A DNA stretch of 32,161 nt from an uncultured Bacteroidales bacterium (GTDB taxonomy: Bacteria; Bacteroidota; Bacteroidia; Bacteroidales; Bacteroidaceae). The DNA lies in contig CADBXO010000026.1 of the NCBI GenBank assembly GCA_902798685.1, positions 1 through 32,161 of the forward strand, written 5' to 3'. Every line of letters begins with the position of its first letter. Positions within the stretch are counted from its first letter, which is position 1. Below are positions 16,817 through 25,961 of the stretch, piece by piece. The translations under genes were made by a program, and so were the position numbers. The notes beneath the pieces are model-generated. The model did no database searches and was not told the origin of the DNA. It saw only the letters and a list, made by a program, of their open reading frames with translations.

Positions 16817-17320
16817 TTACTTAATGCCCAGCTTGGCCTTTACCTCCTCGGTAACGTCGGTGGTAAGAGTTGAACTTACATAAGGAACACCGCCGCCTGC
16901 AACGTCAAAGATGCAAACATAAGCGCCCTCCTCGCCTACTGTCAGGATAGCCTTCTGAAGCTTGGTGTTGATACCGTTCTGCAGCTCAAACTGCTTCTGC
17001 TCCAGATTCATCTGGCAGTCCTGAAGGTACTGAGATATCTTCTGCTGGCTCTCACCAAGTTCCTGCTCCCTGCGGGTACGGATGCTCTCAGGAAGTGATT
17101 CGCGGTTGGTCAAATAGTCATCCTCTTTCTTCTGATACTCGGTCTGCATATAGTTGAGCTCCTCTCTGTACTGCTTCTGCAGCTCCTCAAGCTCTGCCTG
17201 AGCTGACTTATACTCAGTCATCAGAGGAATGATGTCAGAAGAGTTGATATGACCGAATTTCTGTGCGAATGCGCCAAAAGGCAGAAGTGCCATGATGGCG
17301 ATGATAATAGTCTTCTTCAT
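16817..17320 (-). CDS. OmpH/Skp family periplasmic chaperone, second copy
   Basis: A 167-residue secreted protein: signal peptide MKKTIIIAIMALLPFGAFA, then QKFGHINSSDIIPLMTEYKSA, the standard Skp first strand and helix. A central coiled-coil region (about 40-120; EELQKQYREELNYMQTEYQK and QEQELGESQQKISQYLQD-like heptads) and the returning core with YVCIFDVAGGGVPYVSS follow. It ends VTEEVKAKLGIK, as is usual in Bacteroidetes copies. The likely role is periplasmic escort of outer-membrane proteins to BamA, encoded upstream. A possible internal promoter lies in the 55-base gap before it. Confidence 0.92.
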   Translation of the reverse strand: MKKTIIIAIMALLPFGAFAQKFGHINSSDIIPLMTEYKSAQAELEELQKQYREELNYMQTEYQKKEDDYLTNRESLPESIRTRREQELGESQQKISQYLQDCQMNLEQKQFELQNGINTKLQKAILTVGEEGAYVCIFDVAGGGVPYVSSTLTTDVTEEVKAKLGIK

Positions 17321-17362
17321 ATTGTGTTCTGTATTTGTTTCTGATTAAATGAATACGGAGAG

Positions 17363-17370
17363 CAAAGATA
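17363..17370 (-). promoter_or_regulatory. Possible internal promoter before the second Skp gene
   Basis: Minus-strand TATCTTTG (17370 down to 17363) followed by GC is an exact TAnnTTTG match about 43 bases before the ATG at 17320. No good -33 TTTG is visible at the usual distance, so this is tentative. Confidence 0.4.
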
Positions 17371-17375
17371 TGCAA

Positions 17376-17891
17376 TTAGTTTGAATAACCCAGTTTCTTG
17401 AGAACCTCATTGCTGATGTCAATCTTAGGAGATGCATAGATCATACTGCTGGCCGATGAACGGTCAATCACAGCCTGATATCCTTCTGCCTCACTTATCT
17501 GCTTGATAGCTTCATATATCTCATCCTGGATAGGAGCCATAAGACTCTCCTGCTTCTTATAGAGCTCACCCTCGGGACCGAAATACTGACGCTTAAGGTC
17601 ACTGGCCTGTTTCTCCTTGGCTACAATCTCATCCTCCTTCTTGGCTTTCTGCTCCTCTGAGAGGAAGAGAGCCTCATTCTGGTAGTTCTTATAAAGGGTC
17701 TGAGCCTCAAGATTCAAGGCCTCAACCTCAGCCTGCCAGCGTTTTGAGAACTGATTGAGCTGCTCATTGGCGCGCTCGTATGCGGGAATCCTGTTGAGGA
17801 TATACTCCATGTCTACCAAAGCAAACTTCTGTGCACCTGCACTGATGCAAACAAACAGCAACATTGCTGCAATTGATAATGTCTTCTTCAT
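17376..17891 (-). CDS. OmpH/Skp family periplasmic chaperone, first copy
   Basis: A 171-residue secreted chaperone. I start it at the ATG at 17891 because MKKTLSIAAMLLFVCISAGAQ is a good signal peptide; the frame is open to 17942, but that adds only a charged extension before it. The mature start KFALVDMEYILNRIPAYERA matches the Skp N-terminus. The helical region (about 45-115) includes NLEAQTLYKNYQNEALF and EDEIVAKEKQASDLKRQYFG. The end ISNEVLKKLGYSN resembles the second copy. It is the first gene after bamA (57 bases), consistent with a bamA - skp assembly module. Confidence 0.91.
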   Translation of the reverse strand: MKKTLSIAAMLLFVCISAGAQKFALVDMEYILNRIPAYERANEQLNQFSKRWQAEVEALNLEAQTLYKNYQNEALFLSEEQKAKKEDEIVAKEKQASDLKRQYFGPEGELYKKQESLMAPIQDEIYEAIKQISEAEGYQAVIDRSSASSMIYASPKIDISNEVLKKLGYSN

Positions 17892-17948
17892 AAGCTTATA
17901 TTTTTCAATGTTGTTTCTACCTATAATATACCGGTTTGTCATGTCAGG

Positions 17949-20600
17949 TTAAAATTCCTGGCCCAGGACGAAGTGAACCTGACTGCCTCCATACTGTCTT
18001 GAACCGTTGATCGGGTCAAAGCCGTAAGCCCAGTCAATACCCATCATACCGATCATCGGAAGGAAGATACGTACACCTGCTCCGGCTGAACGTTTCAGGT
18101 CAAACGGATTGAACTTACTTATCTTGTTCCATGCATTACCACCCTCAACAAATCCAAGGGCGTATATGATGGTAGAGTTCTCTATGAGCAACGGATAACG
18201 CAGTTCAGCTGCCATACGTGTATAGGCATAACCGTCTGAGTAAGGAGTAAGAGATCCGTTATCGTAACCACGCAGACCTATGATATCGGTTGCATATGTA
18301 TATGAGCCGCTCATACCGTCACCACCCACCAGGAAGGTCTCGAACGGAGACTTCTTATACTGGTTGTAGTGGCCCAGCAGACCCAGGTCGAAACGTGTCA
18401 TGAGCACCAGTCTTCTCTTTGCGCCACCTGCCAGTGAGGTATAGGTACGGCTGCGGAACTTCCACTTGTTGTACTCAATCCACTTGTGTTTCTGACGCAG
18501 CTCCTCCTGATATGTGGCCGATGTCTTATCGGCTGCCAGATGCTCGTAGTCAACTCCGTCCCACAGTGAATAAGGAGGAGTGAAGTATGCCGAGATGGAA
18601 AATTCAGAACCCGAACTCGGGAAGTACGGATGGTTGATGGTACTGCGGCCGATAGTGAAACCCAGGTTGATGTTGTTACACGTTCCGTTGTTGATCAGGA
18701 AGTAATCCCACTGCTTGAGCTTGTAACGTGTATATGAGAGTTCGGTGAAGAATGTGAAATTGTAATCCGGCCAGTTAAGACGCTTACCCCATCCCACACT
18801 TGCACCAAACATGGTTATATACTTGTCAGGGTCATAATATGACTCATAGTTGTTGTAGTAACCGTAATTGCCGTAGTTACCGTAGTAGTTGCCGTAACCG
18901 TACATGTAGTTGTACATGTTCTGGTAGTAGGCAGAGTTGTAGTAGTTACTGCTGATATCGGTCTGCTTTGAGTAGAACAGACTTACGGAGAGCGAGTTGG
19001 GTCGTTTTCCGCCCAGCCACGGCTCAAGGAACGATATACTGTATGAGTGATAGAACTTACCGTTGGTCTGACCGCTTATGGAGAGAGTCTGACCGTCGCC
19101 CTGCGGCAGGAACAGACGGTAGTTGTCACTCTTGTGGAACAGGTTGTACATGGAGAAGTTGGTGAACTTGAGCGCCACTCTTCCTATCAGACCTGTCTGA
19201 CCCCAACCCATGGAGAGCTCAACCTGGTCATTACCCTTGCTCTCAAGCTGCCAGTCAATATCAACAGTTCCGCTTGACGCATCGGGTCTGATGTCGGGAT
19301 TGATGGCAGTCTGCTCGAAATGTCCCATGTTGGCTATCGAGCGGAATGAATTCTCCAGGGCCTCATATGAGAATATGTCACCCGGACGTGTATAGAGTTC
19401 ACGACGTACCACATTCTCATATACACGGTCGTTACCGTGAATCATCACACGGTTGATAGATGCCTGCGGACCTTCGGCCAGACGGATCTCAAGGTCTATC
19501 GAGTCACCTATGATATTGGATTCCACTACATCGAGGTTAAGCATTACATAACCGTTGTTGTAGTACATCTTGCCGATGGCATCCTCATCCTTCTGGGTGC
19601 GGTCGTCTATTTTCTTCTGGTTATAGACATCACCTCTCTTCATGCCCAGCATGGCCGAGAGCTGTTCGCTGTTATAGACGGTATTGCCCACCCAGTTTAT
19701 ATTACGGATAAAGTACTTGCCACCCTCCTCTATCTTGAGCCATACGTCTACGGTATTGTCATCATGGTTTGAAGCGACGCTGTCGTAAACTATGACTGCA
19801 TCACGGTAACCCATTTCACCGTATTTCTCGAGCAGCTTGTCCTTATCGCCCTCATACTCCTCATTCACAAATTTCTTGGTACGGAAGAACTCACTGAGCT
19901 TACCCTTCTCATTGGTCTTCTTCATGATCCTCTTGATATGCTTGTCGGTAAGAGCATCATTTCCCTCAAGGTGTATTGTGCGGACCTTTACCTTGTCTTT
20001 CTTGTCTACATAGACATCCACATATGCAAGTCCGTCCTCGTCGGGTTCTCCACGCTGCTGTATGCGGACATCGGCATCCTTGAATCCCTTCTCGTCAAAA
20101 TATCTCCTGATGAGTTTCTCTGAACGGTTCAGTCCGTTCTGGGTTATCTGGCTGCCGGGGAACATTCCGATTTTGTCCTCCAGTTCCGATGCCTCACCCT
20201 TGCGGACACCATGGAACACAACCTCCTTGATCTTGGGGTTCTGCTCAATAAACATCTCAAGCCATATCTTGTCACCTGAAATCTTGAGCGCCTTGATCTT
20301 TACATTGGCAAACAGACCGGTGCCCCAAAGACGTTTCATAGCCAGGGTTATGTCCTCACCGGGAACGGCCACACGCTGACCGACAGCCAGGCCGGACAGT
20401 TTAAGAAGTGTCTTGTGGTTGTTCTCCTCAATACCGGTTATGGTGATATCGGCTATCTCATACCTTTTGGCGGTACCGGAATAGAGAATTACAGGATTGT
20501 CCTGTCCTGCAGCCTCATCGGTCTGGGCAGATACGGGCAGCCCGGCCAGCATGAGCAGCGACAGCGCAATTATATGTATCAATCTAAACTTCATCATCAT
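17949..20600 (-). CDS. bamA: Outer-membrane protein assembly factor BamA
   Basis: Essential outer-membrane barrel that inserts other barrel proteins. The 883-residue protein has a signal peptide ending PVSAQ, then five POTRA domains (about 45-430; for example [20 protein letters not shown] and [20 protein letters not shown]). A 16-strand barrel domain runs to the C-terminal [10 protein letters not shown], which ends in Phe as expected. The lid-loop motif appears as GLRGYDNGS. An unusual Tyr/Asn/Gly-rich stretch (about residues 548-592, with repeats such as [14 protein letters not shown]) sits within the barrel region, probably as a surface loop. The start is an ATG overlapping the uppS stop in ATGA. 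Three Skp genes follow. Confidence 0.96.
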   Translation of the reverse strand: MMMKFRLIHIIALSLLMLAGLPVSAQTDEAAGQDNPVILYSGTAKRYEIADITITGIEENNHKTLLKLSGLAVGQRVAVPGEDITLAMKRLWGTGLFANVKIKALKISGDKIWLEMFIEQNPKIKEVVFHGVRKGEASELEDKIGMFPGSQITQNGLNRSEKLIRRYFDEKGFKDADVRIQQRGEPDEDGLAYVDVYVDKKDKVKVRTIHLEGNDALTDKHIKRIMKKTNEKGKLSEFFRTKKFVNEEYEGDKDKLLEKYGEMGYRDAVIVYDSVASNHDDNTVDVWLKIEEGGKYFIRNINWVGNTVYNSEQLSAMLGMKRGDVYNQKKIDDRTQKDEDAIGKMYYNNGYVMLNLDVVESNIIGDSIDLEIRLAEGPQASINRVMIHGNDRVYENVVRRELYTRPGDIFSYEALENSFRSIANMGHFEQTAINPDIRPDASSGTVDIDWQLESKGNDQVELSMGWGQTGLIGRVALKFTNFSMYNLFHKSDNYRLFLPQGDGQTLSISGQTNGKFYHSYSISFLEPWLGGKRPNSLSVSLFYSKQTDISSNYYNSAYYQNMYNYMYGYGNYYGNYGNYGYYNNYESYYDPDKYITMFGASVGWGKRLNWPDYNFTFFTELSYTRYKLKQWDYFLINNGTCNNINLGFTIGRSTINHPYFPSSGSEFSISAYFTPPYSLWDGVDYEHLAADKTSATYQEELRQKHKWIEYNKWKFRSRTYTSLAGGAKRRLVLMTRFDLGLLGHYNQYKKSPFETFLVGGDGMSGSYTYATDIIGLRGYDNGSLTPYSDGYAYTRMAAELRYPLLIENSTIIYALGFVEGGNAWNKISKFNPFDLKRSAGAGVRIFLPMIGMMGIDWAYGFDPINGSRQYGGSQVHFVLGQEF

Positions 20601-21352
20601 TCTTGTTTCTGTTTCTGCTCTGCCACCTGAGCACCGGTCTTGCCGAAACGGCGTTCACGCTGCTGATATACATAGATGGCCTTGCAAAGCTCCTCCATAT
20701 TGAAGTCGGGCCAGAAAGTATCACAGAAATAGAGTTCCGTGTATGCTGACTGCCACAACAGGTAATTACTCAATCTTATCTCTCCGCCGGTACGTATGAG
20801 CAGGTCCGGATCCGGCATGAAACTGGTTGTCATGCTTTCTGAAACCATCTTCTCATCTATATCCGAAGGATTCAACTCTCCCTTTGAAGCTCTCTCGGCC
20901 AGCATCCTGGCGGCGCGGGTTATCTCCCAGCGTGAAGAGTAGCTCAGAGCCAGAACCATGCAGGAACGGTCAAAATCCTTTGTGTGCTCTATGCACTCAT
21001 TAAGCTTGGCCTGGATCGGGGCCGGAAGTCTCTCAATGTCACCGATCACGCGGAAGCGGACCTGGTTCTTGATGAACACCTCCTCCTCGATGTTCTTGAA
21101 CAGAAGCCCCATCAGAGCGGTCACCTCCTGCTCGGGACGGTTCCAGTTCTCAGTGGAGAAAGTATACAGCGTGAGGTACTTGATTCCCAGTTCCACTGCA
21201 TTCTCCATTATCTTACGGACCACCTCGACTCCACGGATATGACCCTCGGTACGCTGCTTGCCGCGCTGTTCAGCCCAACGGCCGTTGCCATCCATGATGA
21301 TAGCCACGTGCTGCGGTATCCGGCTCTTGTCCAATTGTTCCTGATATGTCAT
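20597..21352 (-). CDS. uppS: Isoprenyl transferase (undecaprenyl diphosphate synthase)
   Basis: Cytosolic cis-prenyltransferase making the C55 lipid carrier for peptidoglycan and surface polysaccharide synthesis. The 251-residue protein has the signature [17 protein letters not shown] with catalytic Asp21, then [23 protein letters not shown] and the C-terminal substrate motif [15 protein letters not shown]. Family length is about 240-255. It lies 6 bases after the DUF6089-like gene and overlaps bamA by ATGA, so the operon couples lipid-carrier supply with outer-membrane assembly. The C-terminus KQKQE carries a few extra charged residues of no obvious role. Confidence 0.96.
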   Translation of the reverse strand: MTYQEQLDKSRIPQHVAIIMDGNGRWAEQRGKQRTEGHIRGVEVVRKIMENAVELGIKYLTLYTFSTENWNRPEQEVTALMGLLFKNIEEEVFIKNQVRFRVIGDIERLPAPIQAKLNECIEHTKDFDRSCMVLALSYSSRWEITRAARMLAERASKGELNPSDIDEKMVSESMTTSFMPDPDLLIRTGGEIRLSNYLLWQSAYTELYFCDTFWPDFNMEELCKAIYVYQQRERRFGKTGAQVAEQKQKQE

Positions 21353-21358
21353 GTCTCT

Positions 21359-22048
21359 TTATTCTTGGTCGTTACAATGACAAGGACGTTTGAAAACATC
21401 AAATGTAACATACAGCATAGTAAAGCTGTAGCTGTCCTTGTTCTTTATACCCTTTCCCGGGACCATGAAAGGATCCTGGAGTGACGTACCGTCCGTACGG
21501 GTAACGTCTAGACGGTCAGTTGTGGAGAACCTCATGGTCCACTCCAAACCTACGTTGACCCTTTCAGACAGTTTGTATCTCAGTCCCAGTCCGACCGGGA
21601 AATTGGCTGCAAAATCATTCTCTGCCGGTTTGGGGGCAAACGTAGTTCCTATTCCCAGCAGCCCGTAAGGTGCCAGACGGTGGTTTCCTCCAAAACCTTC
21701 CATGCCATAACCGCAAAAGCCCCACTCAACCTGTACGCCGAAATCATAAAGGGTACGGCTGAACTTGAGCTCATCGCCAGGCAGGGTTCCGTATGCATTT
21801 TCCGTACTTCCGGAGATACCGGCAGTAGAGAGATTTGCCTTAAGTGAAAATCTGGGATTGACGTTATACCTTGCAATCACTGAAAAAACACCGTTGGTGT
21901 TGTTGAACAGCCTGCTGTTGGCGTCTCCCATATAAAAACTGCCTCCTCCGCCCAGGCCCATCTCCATAAGATAGCCGTCCTCCTGTGCTGCTGCGAAATG
22001 GCAGGACAAGAGGATTACCAGGGACAGAAGTGTCAGTCTCTTTTTCAT
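21359..22048 (-). CDS. DUF6089-like outer-membrane beta-barrel protein
   Basis: A 229-residue protein with a signal peptide (MKKRLTLLSLVILLSCHFAAAQ) and alternating aromatic/glycine strands typical of a small eight-strand barrel: MGLGGGGSFYMGDAN near the start, FSVIARYNVNPRFSLKANLS, LAPYGLLGIGTTF, GLGLRYKLSERVNVGLEW and YSFTMLYVTFDVF. The GSFYMGD start and the Cys-rich end (RPCHCND) match what I recall of the Bacteroidetes family placed before uppS and bamA. Function is unknown; the location suggests a role in, or dependence on, outer-membrane assembly. It begins one base after the upstream lipoprotein gene stops. Confidence 0.82.
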   Translation of the reverse strand: MKKRLTLLSLVILLSCHFAAAQEDGYLMEMGLGGGGSFYMGDANSRLFNNTNGVFSVIARYNVNPRFSLKANLSTAGISGSTENAYGTLPGDELKFSRTLYDFGVQVEWGFCGYGMEGFGGNHRLAPYGLLGIGTTFAPKPAENDFAANFPVGLGLRYKLSERVNVGLEWTMRFSTTDRLDVTRTDGTSLQDPFMVPGKGIKNKDSYSFTMLYVTFDVFKRPCHCNDQE

Positions 22049-22049
22049 A

Positions 22050-23393
22050 TCATTTCTTTATCAGACGGCTGATGGCTCCTCGCCATACATGTCCATCATC
22101 AGTCATTATCCAGATATAACCCTTACTGTCAGTTGCTGCAGTGAATCCCGATGCATACCCCTTAAGGGCCGAAGGAAGCTGCATATATCTGTTCCATGAC
22201 GAGTAATCCTCAACGTAAGAGTCACACATGTACCATGTGATACCGTTGTCGTTTGACTGTCTGAATCCTTCAAGACCACCGCCCAGACTGAACATTGCAT
22301 CATCATATCTGAAGACTGTAAGGTCATGGGCTGCCGGCAACCTGAGGTCTATATTATACGGCATGTCAACCTGAGTCCATACAGTGTCACCTGAAAGTAT
22401 TGTCCAAACAGATGCATTCAGGGAATCATCGGCCAAACCCGCAAGAACGGATCTTGAGAGTGAGGGGTTGGTGGGAAGTGTGTAGGTGAACATTACTGCA
22501 GCCGAATCAGGGAAATTGTCCGGTACAGCCTGAACAGTGGTCCACTCTGTCATATCGGATGACTTGAGCAGATTGCCGTCCTCACTGACAGCCCAGAGTG
22601 TTCCGTAATCCTCACCTGCAACTATCAGACACTTTATTCCTGATTTTACTGAACTCCAGTTAACAGCATCGTCAGAACCGTAGACGCTGCCGCCTGACAC
22701 GGTATAGAATGTTCCGTTGTTCATGGTCACCCTGTTGCTCCATCCTGAAGCGGTAATGCCTGTCATTGCATTGGCGCCGTTCCAGTTGCCGGCCGATATG
22801 CTGCGGAAAGAGACTGACGGAACTCCGTTGGTATCTGTTCCGAAACAGAACAGGCTGTCATTCCTTATTACTGATGTCACGCCTGACAGTACCGGGAAAG
22901 CCGTCGTATCGGGAGCGCTCCAGATAAGGGAATCGGGGAATATCTTGCGGATGTTCACCTGCACGTCATATACCCTGGTGAAACTCAGGTCTGTCGACTT
23001 TGCAAGGAACTGGATGCCGCGGGTGAAATCAATTGAGTCATATGATTTCCAGAGATACTCCACAGAGGGATCATCCAGATATCTGTAACCTATGGTACCT
23101 GTTCCGTAGACACTGGTAGTGACTCTTGAAAGGTCAGAACCGTATGCCATGGAATCAGCATTGAAAATCCGGTTGTTCACCTGATCGATAGTCATGGGAT
23201 ACATGGCTCCCGCCTCGCGGATATTGACCAGGGTATCCCTGCCCCGGATGTTCATATCATGAAAACTAACGTTGTAGTAGCCTATGGTGAATGAGGTTAT
23301 GGCAGCATGCGGTGTATTGTAGGATTTGTCATCTTTCAGACAGGAAACACAGGATAACAACGCTGCCAGTATTAGTATGTAACGGCCTCTCAT
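22050..23393 (-). CDS. Asp-box lipoprotein, DUF6242-like
   Basis: A 447-residue lipoprotein of unknown function heading the envelope operon. The signal peptide ends LLSCVSC; Cys18 (or Cys15) would be lipidated, and the following LKDD resembles an acidic surface-export signal. The N-terminal region (about 25-155) is beta-rich. The remainder looks like a propeller with short Trp-containing repeats: SDDAVNWSS, SSDMTEWTT and SNDNGITWY, the last an exact Asp-box (S-x-D-x-G-x-x-W, near residue 380). Asp-boxes occur in sialidase-like and YCF48-like propellers, but no catalytic set is evident, so a binding role is more likely than enzymatic activity. The downstream barrel gene is one base away. Confidence 0.8.
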   Translation of the reverse strand: MRGRYILILAALLSCVSCLKDDKSYNTPHAAITSFTIGYYNVSFHDMNIRGRDTLVNIREAGAMYPMTIDQVNNRIFNADSMAYGSDLSRVTTSVYGTGTIGYRYLDDPSVEYLWKSYDSIDFTRGIQFLAKSTDLSFTRVYDVQVNIRKIFPDSLIWSAPDTTAFPVLSGVTSVIRNDSLFCFGTDTNGVPSVSFRSISAGNWNGANAMTGITASGWSNRVTMNNGTFYTVSGGSVYGSDDAVNWSSVKSGIKCLIVAGEDYGTLWAVSEDGNLLKSSDMTEWTTVQAVPDNFPDSAAVMFTYTLPTNPSLSRSVLAGLADDSLNASVWTILSGDTVWTQVDMPYNIDLRLPAAHDLTVFRYDDAMFSLGGGLEGFRQSNDNGITWYMCDSYVEDYSSWNRYMQLPSALKGYASGFTAATDSKGYIWIMTDDGHVWRGAISRLIKK

Positions 23394-23420
23394 CGTCTAT
23401 CTTAAATAATTTTTACCGCG

Positions 23421-23428
23421 CAAATTTA
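23421..23428 (-). promoter_or_regulatory. Likely -7 element of the envelope operon promoter
   Basis: Minus-strand TAAATTTG (23428 down to 23421), followed by CGC, matches TAnnTTTG and sits 28 bases before the ATG at 23393. The expected -33 TTTG is not evident, which lowers confidence. Confidence 0.45.
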
Positions 23429-23477
23429 AGAACAAAATCCGTAGGGGCGTGTGTAATAATGTTGTTTTATATTAAAG

Positions 23478-23510
23478 ATTGGGCATATAAGTCATTATTT
23501 CGTAACTTCG
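23478..23510 (+). promoter_or_regulatory. Promoter of the pyrE operon
   Basis: ATTG (23478-23481), 21 bases, then TAACTTCG (23503-23510), seven of eight matches to TAnnTTTG. The start site near 23517 gives a leader of about 26 bases to the ATG at 23543. Confidence 0.55.
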
Positions 23511-23542
23511 CGCCACAGAAAACAGAAAACATTCAGCATAAT

Positions 23543-24175
23543 ATGGACAACATTAAGACTCAGGTAGCCCGCGAGCTGCTGCGCATTGAGGCCGTCAAGG
23601 TTCAGCCCGATGCACCCTTCACTTGGGCATCAGGATGGCATTCACCTTTCTACTGTGACAACAGGAAAGCTCTCTCTTTCCCCGAAGTAAGAACACTGGT
23701 ACGTGACTCTCTCTGCAATGTGATAACCCGCGACTTCCCTGATTTCGACGTTATAGCAGGTGTGGCTACAGGCGCTATCGCACAGGGTGCCCTTGTTGCC
23801 GACCGCATGGGCAAGCCTTTCGTATATGTACGTTCGGCTCCCAAGGATCACGGACTTGCCAACCTGATTGAGGGTTATCTGGAGCCCGGCAGCCGCGTAA
23901 TGGTTGTCGAGGATCTGGTTTCAACCGGTCTGAGCAGTCTCAAGGCAGTCGATGCACTGCGCGATGCAGGCTGTGAGGTTGTAGGTATGGTTGCATCTTT
24001 CACCTACGGATTCCCCGTAGCCGAGGAGGCTTTCCAGAAGGCAGGAGTAAAACTCTCCACCCTGACTGACTATCCCGCAATGCTGGAGACGGCAGTGACT
24101 TCAGGTTACATCAAGGTAGAGCATCTGCAGACACTTAACGAATGGCGGCAGAACCCGTCAGAATGGGGCAAATAA
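23543..24175 (+). CDS. pyrE: Orotate phosphoribosyltransferase
   Basis: Cytosolic enzyme joining orotate and PRPP to form OMP in pyrimidine synthesis. The frame is open from 23291, but I start at the ATG at 23543 because the family N-terminus (QVARELLRIEAVKV) begins there and the promoter lies between the two. The 210 residues include WASGWHSPFYCDNRKALSFP, the flexible catalytic loop RSAPKDHGLANLIEG with Lys101, and the PRPP-binding motif VMVVEDLVSTGLSS (119-132). It is the first gene of an operon with an SRPBCC protein (4 bases on), argH and a lipoprotein, an order I recognise from other Bacteroidales. Confidence 0.95.
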   Translation: MDNIKTQVARELLRIEAVKVQPDAPFTWASGWHSPFYCDNRKALSFPEVRTLVRDSLCNVITRDFPDFDVIAGVATGAIAQGALVADRMGKPFVYVRSAPKDHGLANLIEGYLEPGSRVMVVEDLVSTGLSSLKAVDALRDAGCEVVGMVASFTYGFPVAEEAFQKAGVKLSTLTDYPAMLETAVTSGYIKVEHLQTLNEWRQNPSEWGK

Positions 24176-24179
24176 GACG

Positions 24180-24605
24180 ATGAAAAGGATAGAAAGCAGC
24201 GTAAAGCATATCCCCTATTCTCAGGAGCAGGTCTATACGAAAGTATCTGACCTGAGCAATCTTAAGAACCTGGTAGAGCGCATCCCCGAGGACCAGAAGA
24301 AAAACATCAATCTGGAGAATCTGGAATGCACCCCTGACAAGGTAAGCACCACCGTTTCACCCATTGGAACCGTTGAACTCTCCGTCGTTGCACGCGACCC
24401 GTTCAAATGTGTCAAGATGGAGACACTGCGCTCACCCATAGAACTCACTTTCTGGATTCAGATCGTATCCACCGGAGAATCCAGCTGCAAGATAAAACTG
24501 ACAGTTGATGCCGACATCAATGTATTTATGGCCAAGATGGTAGAAAAACCTCTTACCGAGGCTGTAGAGAAACTGGCCGACCTGCTGTCAACGTTACCGT
24601 ATTAA
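24180..24605 (+). CDS. SRPBCC (START/polyketide cyclase-like) family protein
   Basis: A 141-residue soluble protein with no signal peptide, predicted to adopt the helix-grip fold. It begins KRIESSVKHIPYSQEQVYTKVSDLSNLKNLVERIP, the usual first strand plus the helix after which an SRPBCC cavity opens, and ends with a long helix (MVEKPLTEAVEKLADLLSTL). Such proteins bind lipids or other hydrophobic ligands; the ligand here is unknown. It lies 4 bases after pyrE and 10 bases before argH, so it is cotranscribed with pyrimidine and arginine genes without an evident metabolic reason. Confidence 0.82.
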   Translation: MKRIESSVKHIPYSQEQVYTKVSDLSNLKNLVERIPEDQKKNINLENLECTPDKVSTTVSPIGTVELSVVARDPFKCVKMETLRSPIELTFWIQIVSTGESSCKIKLTVDADINVFMAKMVEKPLTEAVEKLADLLSTLPY

Positions 24606-24615
24606 ACCACCGATT

Positions 24616-25953
24616 ATGAAACCTATCTGGGACAAGGGTAAACCCGTAAACGAACTGATTCAGAAGTACACCGTGGGACGTGACCGCGAGATGGACCTCA
24701 TGCTGGCCAAGTATGACGTGCAGGGATCTCTGGCACATATCACTATGCTCCAATCCATCGGCCTTCTGGAAGAGGATGAACTCAAGGCTCTTTCAGCCGG
24801 ACTGAAGGACCTGCTGCCCGTAATTGAACGCGGAGAGTTTGTCATTGAGGACGGAGTGGAGGATGTCCACTCACAGGTTGAACTCATGCTCACCCGCCAG
24901 CTCGGCGACATGGGCAAGAAGATCCACAGCGGCCGTTCACGTAACGACCAGGTGCTGGTTGACCTGAAACTGTTTACCCGTGACCGTCTGCGCGGCATCG
25001 TAAATGCCGTAAAGAGTCTGTTTGAAATCCTTATCAAGCAGAGCAATCAGTACAAGGACGTGCTGCTGCCCGGTTACACCCACCTTCAGATAGCAATGCC
25101 GTCATCATTCGGTCTCTGGTTCGGTGCTTATGCCGAGGCTCTGACTGATGATATGCTGCTCCTGCGCGCCGCCTTTGACCAGGCCAACCGCAACCCGCTG
25201 GGTTCAGCTGCCGGCTATGGCTCTTCTTTCCCCCTGAAGCGCCAGATGACCACTGACCTTCTGGGATTCGAGTCAATGAACTACAATGTGGTTTACGCAC
25301 AGATGACCCGCGGCAAGATGGAGCGTAACGTAGCGTATGCGCTTGCATCGGTCGCAGCCACAATAAGCCGTCTGGCATTTGATGCCTGCATGTACAACAG
25401 TCAGAACTTCGGATTCATAAAACTGCCCGATGACTGCACCACAGGCTCCAGCATCATGCCTCACAAGAAGAACCCGGATGTATTCGAGCTTACACGCGCC
25501 AAGTGCAACCGCCTTCAGGCTATCCCGCAGGAGATAACACTTATGACAAACAACCTGCCCAGCGGATATTTCCGCGACATGCAGCTTGTAAAGGAGGTGT
25601 TCCTGCCTGCATTCCAGGAACTCGAGGAGGTTATCACCATGACCGCCTACATGCTGGATCATATCAAGGTTCGTGAGGATATCCTTTCAGATCCCAAGTA
25701 TGATGCAATATTCAGCGTAGAGGAGGTTAACCGTCTGGCCCGCGAGGGTATGCCCTTCCGTGAGGCTTACCGCAAGGTGGGTGCTGAGATCGAGAACGGC
25801 ACTTTCAAGGCTGACCATAACATCCATCACACTCATGAGGGAAGCATAGGCAACCTGTGCAACGACCGTATCCAGGCCCGTATGGACAAGCTTACCTCTG
25901 AATTCCCGTTCGCTAAGATTGACGAGGCTATAGCCAAACTGACCGCAAAGTGA
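24616..25953 (+). CDS. argH: Argininosuccinate lyase
   Basis: Cytosolic last step of arginine synthesis, splitting argininosuccinate into arginine and fumarate. The 445-residue protein belongs to the fumarase/aspartase superfamily: SGRSRNDQV (105-113), the catalytic histidine in YTHLQ (His156), and the signature GSSIMPHKKNPDVFE (277-291) carrying the catalytic serine loop. It opens with WDKGKPVN rather than the WGGRF of many family members, a variant I associate with Bacteroidetes. No argG or other arg genes are in the window. The stop overlaps a possible GTG start of the next gene. Confidence 0.96.
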   Translation: MKPIWDKGKPVNELIQKYTVGRDREMDLMLAKYDVQGSLAHITMLQSIGLLEEDELKALSAGLKDLLPVIERGEFVIEDGVEDVHSQVELMLTRQLGDMGKKIHSGRSRNDQVLVDLKLFTRDRLRGIVNAVKSLFEILIKQSNQYKDVLLPGYTHLQIAMPSSFGLWFGAYAEALTDDMLLLRAAFDQANRNPLGSAAGYGSSFPLKRQMTTDLLGFESMNYNVVYAQMTRGKMERNVAYALASVAATISRLAFDACMYNSQNFGFIKLPDDCTTGSSIMPHKKNPDVFELTRAKCNRLQAIPQEITLMTNNLPSGYFRDMQLVKEVFLPAFQELEEVITMTAYMLDHIKVREDILSDPKYDAIFSVEEVNRLAREGMPFREAYRKVGAEIENGTFKADHNIHHTHEGSIGNLCNDRIQARMDKLTSEFPFAKIDEAIAKLTAK

Positions 25954-25961
25954 AAATCCCG

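Noticed and set aside
18833-18958. Short repeats in bamA as a CRISPR array or regulatory repeat
   Set aside because: The units are irregular, contiguous and in frame, encoding a Tyr/Asn/Gly-rich protein segment; there are no spacers.
23291-23542. N-terminal extension of pyrE in the long open frame from 23291
   Set aside because: It overlaps the start of the divergent lipoprotein gene and contains the pyrE promoter; the family N-terminus begins at 23543.
25034-25662. Long minus-strand frames opposite argH
   Set aside because: They arise from the codon bias of argH on the other strand; the proteins are Arg/Cys-rich and featureless.
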